Shown: positions 15,163 through 17,845 of the stretch, one piece after another
Layout: every line of letters starts with the position of its first letter
Numbering within the stretch: the stretch's first letter is position 1
Source of the DNA: Fidelibacterota bacterium
Lineage (GTDB): Bacteria; Fidelibacterota; UBA2242; JAFGTP01
Length of the DNA: 17,845 nucleotides
Assembly (NCBI GenBank): GCA_021735285.1
Contig: JAIPHI010000036.1
Location: 1 to 17,845, forward strand
Direction of reading: 5' to 3'
Made by a program: the position numbers and the translations under genes
The notes under the pieces: generated by a model
What the model was told of the DNA's origin: nothing
The model's input: only the letters and a program-made list of their open reading frames with translations
Databases searched by the model: none

Positions 15163-17493
15163 ATGAAAAATAAGAGCTGGCTTTTACCAATTATATTGGT
15201 TTTGATTTATGGTTGTGCTCAAATAGTTTCGCCTCCCAAGAATAATCCACCTGAAGCCCGTTTTTCTATTAATCCAAAAATTGGCACAACAGAGACTGAA
15301 TTTATTCTTGATGCCTCTTTTTCCAGTGATGATAAAGATAGTGTGCAAAATTTAAACTACTTTTGGGAATATTATAGCCGCTATGGGAGAAAAATTGATA
15401 CTGCATTCGGGATTATTGATACCGCTATATTTCCTGATACTGGCCTGCATATTATTGATCTGACTGTTTATGATTCTGATAGTTTGTTTGGATCTACGAG
15501 TGATACAATCCAGGTTCATGAATATAAAATAGGTGAATTGGTTATACCGGATAGTTGTTTAAATTTCGGTCCGGTAGAAGTCGGATTTACTGTATCAGAA
15601 AACCTGGCTTTAAAAAATATTGGAAATGATACCTTACAGATAAGCGCAGTCTATTTCACCGGTCGTGACAAAGCTGCTTTTACCAGTAACTATGAGCCTG
15701 GATTAAAAATATTGCCGGATAGTACTAAAAATATTATAGTTGATTTTGCGCCCCAGGATACTGGAACTTATGAAGCCAGGATAAATATTAATAGTAATAG
15801 TAATCAGGAGGAGACCAAGCGAAGTCTTGCTCTTAGTGGCCATGCGTTTTCAGACCTCTATGATATCGAAATCGTGAATGTTGAGGATGATTCGATTGGT
15901 TTTGGACAGGTAGAGGCCAATACCGATTCTACTTTTACTATCAATCTGAAAAATAAAGGAGCGGAACCCAGAGAAATCATGGCTGCGTATATTGTCGGCA
16001 AAGACAAGGATGCTTTCAAATGTGATTTTTCATCAGAATTTATAATTCCGGCTGGCAGTACAAAAGGTCTTGATGTAAGTTTTGCGCCTGAGGATACAAT
16101 GCAATATATAGCAACATTAGTGATTAAAAGTGACGATCAGTTTTCAAAAAAGAAAGAAATTGCGCTCCAGGGAAAAGGCTATAAAAATGTACCGATTGTC
16201 AAAATTGATGATGGTGTCAATAATAACCTGGATTTTGGCAAGGTGGAAGTTGGGCTTGAATTAACAAAGAGTGTTGAGATCTTTAACCAGGGGGCTACTG
16301 AACTGAATATAACTGCTGTTTATGTTACAGGTGGAGGGAGCCGATGTTTTTCTACCGGTTTCGATTCTGAATTTTCTATTCAACCTGAACAAAGTCAAAT
16401 GGTGGATATTACTTTCCAACCTGACTCGGATTTAGTTTTCAATAGTAAATTAGTAATACTGAGTAATGGAATTTCCTCAAGTAAGAGGGAAATCAGTCTC
16501 ACCGGTCAGGGGGTTAAAAATAAACTGGAAATATTCGACCCGGCTGATAAAGAATTGGCTTTTGGGGAGGTTGAAGTTGGAAGGGATTCAACAAAATTTG
16601 TTGAAATCAAAAATATTGGTGCTCAAACTAAAGAGGTCATTGCAGCATATATAACCGGAGAGTATAAAAATAATTTTTCCTGCGACTTTGCATCCGAAAT
16701 AGTAATAGAGCCCGATAATAAACAAAGAATATTTGTTTCTTATAGCCCTCTCGACACCCTAGATCATAATGCTAACTTAGTTGTTAAAACTAACGAATCC
16801 GTAGATAATAAAAAGATCATTGCTTTGACAGGCAGGGGATATGAAAATACTCCCGAGATTTCGATTGATAATCTGGAGAATAATTCGCTCAACTTTGGTT
16901 ATGTATTAATTGATTCAGATTCTACAAAAAATGTGAAAGTACATAATAGGGGAGAATTGGCTTTAGATATATTTACTGTCTATTTTACAGGGCCGGATAA
17001 AGCTTTGTTTAGGAGTAATAGCGAAAATGAGTTCTCAATTCCGCCAGGCCAAAGTAACAATATCAATGTAACATATTCGCCAGTTTCAAATGAGCAATTA
17101 GAAGCAACTTATTTAAATATTGTTAGTAGCGATCCTGACTCTGCTATTAGAAAAATTAGGCTAAGCGGTCAGGGTACTTATCCTGCTGAGGTTGACTGCC
17201 AGGATACTCTTGCTTTTGGAGCAATCAAATTGACCGAAAATAAACAGAAAAATCTGAGAATAAAAAATATGGGGCAGGGACCGCTTCTCAATCTTCAAGT
17301 AATAATTATTTCGCAAGATTTTGATGCACAATATTCACAAAAAATTGATCTTGCTCCTGGAGTAGCCACAAATATCCCGATAATTTTTAATCCGGTATCA
17401 GCAGGCGAAAAAGTAGCGACATTAGTCCTAAGTTCAGATAATCATGGTGATTTTAAAGTGGTTGTTTTAACGGGAACTGCTAATACTAACTAA
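15163..17493 (+). CDS. Lipoprotein with PKD-like domain and six tandem ASH repeats
   Basis: Predicted envelope lipoprotein of 776 residues, probably a surface structural or adhesive protein. The signal peptide ends in a good lipobox, LIYGC (Cys18). Residues about 30-120 form a PKD-like domain (DASFSSDDKD, HIIDLTVYDSDS). Then six repeats of about 108 residues cover 126-230, 234-340, 343-450, 453-560, 563-671 and 674-776. They follow the ASPM-SPD-2-Hydin/choice-of-anchor-D pattern: LxFGxVEVG, IKNxG, AxYxTGxDxxxF, F(S/I)IxP, VxFxP, then L(S/T)GxG. It ends at the last repeat, with no T9SS tail, consistent with lipid anchoring. The start has AGGA nine bases upstream. The sixth repeat has lost the xYxTG segment. 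No catalytic motif is visible; ligand unknown. Confidence 0.88.
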   Translation: MKNKSWLLPIILVLIYGCAQIVSPPKNNPPEARFSINPKIGTTETEFILDASFSSDDKDSVQNLNYFWEYYSRYGRKIDTAFGIIDTAIFPDTGLHIIDLTVYDSDSLFGSTSDTIQVHEYKIGELVIPDSCLNFGPVEVGFTVSENLALKNIGNDTLQISAVYFTGRDKAAFTSNYEPGLKILPDSTKNIIVDFAPQDTGTYEARININSNSNQEETKRSLALSGHAFSDLYDIEIVNVEDDSIGFGQVEANTDSTFTINLKNKGAEPREIMAAYIVGKDKDAFKCDFSSEFIIPAGSTKGLDVSFAPEDTMQYIATLVIKSDDQFSKKKEIALQGKGYKNVPIVKIDDGVNNNLDFGKVEVGLELTKSVEIFNQGATELNITAVYVTGGGSRCFSTGFDSEFSIQPEQSQMVDITFQPDSDLVFNSKLVILSNGISSSKREISLTGQGVKNKLEIFDPADKELAFGEVEVGRDSTKFVEIKNIGAQTKEVIAAYITGEYKNNFSCDFASEIVIEPDNKQRIFVSYSPLDTLDHNANLVVKTNESVDNKKIIALTGRGYENTPEISIDNLENNSLNFGYVLIDSDSTKNVKVHNRGELALDIFTVYFTGPDKALFRSNSENEFSIPPGQSNNINVTYSPVSNEQLEATYLNIVSSDPDSAIRKIRLSGQGTYPAEVDCQDTLAFGAIKLTENKQKNLRIKNMGQGPLLNLQVIIISQDFDAQYSQKIDLAPGVATNIPIIFNPVSAGEKVATLVLSSDNHGDFKVVVLTGTANTN
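15538..17490 (+). repeat. Six-fold ASH coding repeat array
   Basis: Six tandem units of about 325 bases encode immunoglobulin-like ASH domains. They are recognisable by (F/L)xFG at the start and (S/T)GxG or TGTA at the end. DNA copies are diverged, so the array is old rather than a recent slippage product. Confidence 0.85.
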
Positions 17494-17546
17494 AATATAC
17501 TGATTTCAATAACTTGATTAAAAAAGCATGTAGATTAGAAATACAA

Positions 17547-17845
17547 ATGAATGCTCTAATAAATAACAGATTAACTAATAGTAGAAAAGTATTATATTTA
17601 ATTTTTGGGATCACATTCCTATTCAATAGTCTCTATAGTGAAAGTGATGTAAGATATTATATCCAGTGCCCCAATGAAATTATTTATGATAGGGTTGAGC
17701 TCAAATTAGATTCTATAAAAACTGAAGAAAAACTGGACAATAGCTATTGCTATTTTAGTCCAAAAAAGGGTTATTACTTAGGAGCTCGCCAATCTGATAA
17801 TGAAAAAATTGTACGGATCAGTGCTAAGCCTCTAGTAATAGTTAA
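17547..17845 (+). CDS. Secreted protein of unknown function, 3' end beyond window
   Basis: An open frame of 99 codons runs to the right edge. Its N-terminus has a basic segment (NNRLTNSRK) and a hydrophobic core (VLYLIFGITFLFNSLYS), a likely Sec signal peptide. The exported part begins with a polar stretch containing two Cys (IQCPNE and YCYFSPKKGYY). I do not recognise the family. It starts 53 bases after the ASH-repeat gene in the same direction, so co-transcription is likely. The Shine-Dalgarno is weak (TTAGAA upstream). The frame is supported by the signal peptide and absence of stops; the final length is unknown. Confidence 0.65.
   Translation, partial: MNALINNRLTNSRKVLYLIFGITFLFNSLYSESDVRYYIQCPNEIIYDRVELKLDSIKTEEKLDNSYCYFSPKKGYYLGARQSDNEKIVRISAKPLVIV

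Overview
The window looks like part of a diderm, type IX secretion (T9SS)-using bacterium from the wider Fibrobacterota-Chlorobiota-Bacteroidota assemblage. Candidate lineages are Calditrichota, KSB1, Neomarinimicrobiota or Cloacimonadota; the sequence does not let me choose. The clues are three proteins ending in FlgD-like/Por-type sorting tails (YPNPFNP or YPNPY cores ending in a basic-hydrophobic strand), a PorV/PorQ-family barrel, a TonB-dependent receptor with a carboxypeptidase-regulatory-like N-terminal domain, several lipoproteins, and low GC with AT-rich spacers. No housekeeping, tRNA, rRNA, CRISPR or phage genes are visible.

Layout. (1) Positions 2-1816 (+): the 3' part of a secreted repeat protein, cut by the window edge. 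It alternates CX2C-X27-HX3H metal-site modules with EF-hand-type calcium loops and ends in a T9SS tail. (2) Positions 1875-13420 (-): a tight six-gene operon, read right to left. It encodes a 731-aa T9SS-tailed protein, an 876-877-aa T9SS-tailed OB-fold repeat protein, a 507-aa lipoprotein, a ~915-aa TonB-dependent receptor, a 339-aa PorV/PorQ-like barrel and a 442-aa NHL-propeller lipoprotein. The last four genes overlap by 4-13 bases. The receptor has no ATG, GTG or TTG start that keeps its signal peptide, and seems to start at ATT overlapping the previous stop codon. A 16-pair stem-loop sits between the cargo genes and the envelope genes. (3) Positions 13421-15162: 1.7 kb of non-coding DNA between divergent units, packed with inverted and direct repeats, including a 321-bp MITE-like element with 33-bp terminal inverted repeats and a second ~240-bp palindromic element. 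(4) Positions 15163-17493 (+): a lipoprotein with a PKD-like domain and six tandem ASH (choice-of-anchor-D type) repeats. It is followed 53 bases later by the start of another secreted protein, cut off at the right edge.

How the parts may fit together (inference). In Bacteroidota, PorV-type barrels shuttle T9SS cargo to the surface. An operon holding cargo proteins, its own PorV/PorQ paralogue, a TonB-dependent receptor and two lipoproteins could be a self-contained surface assembly/uptake module. The flanking adhesin-like proteins (zinc/calcium repeats, ASH repeats) suit a cell-surface role. No enzymatic catalytic domain was recognised in any gene, so the substrate remains unknown.
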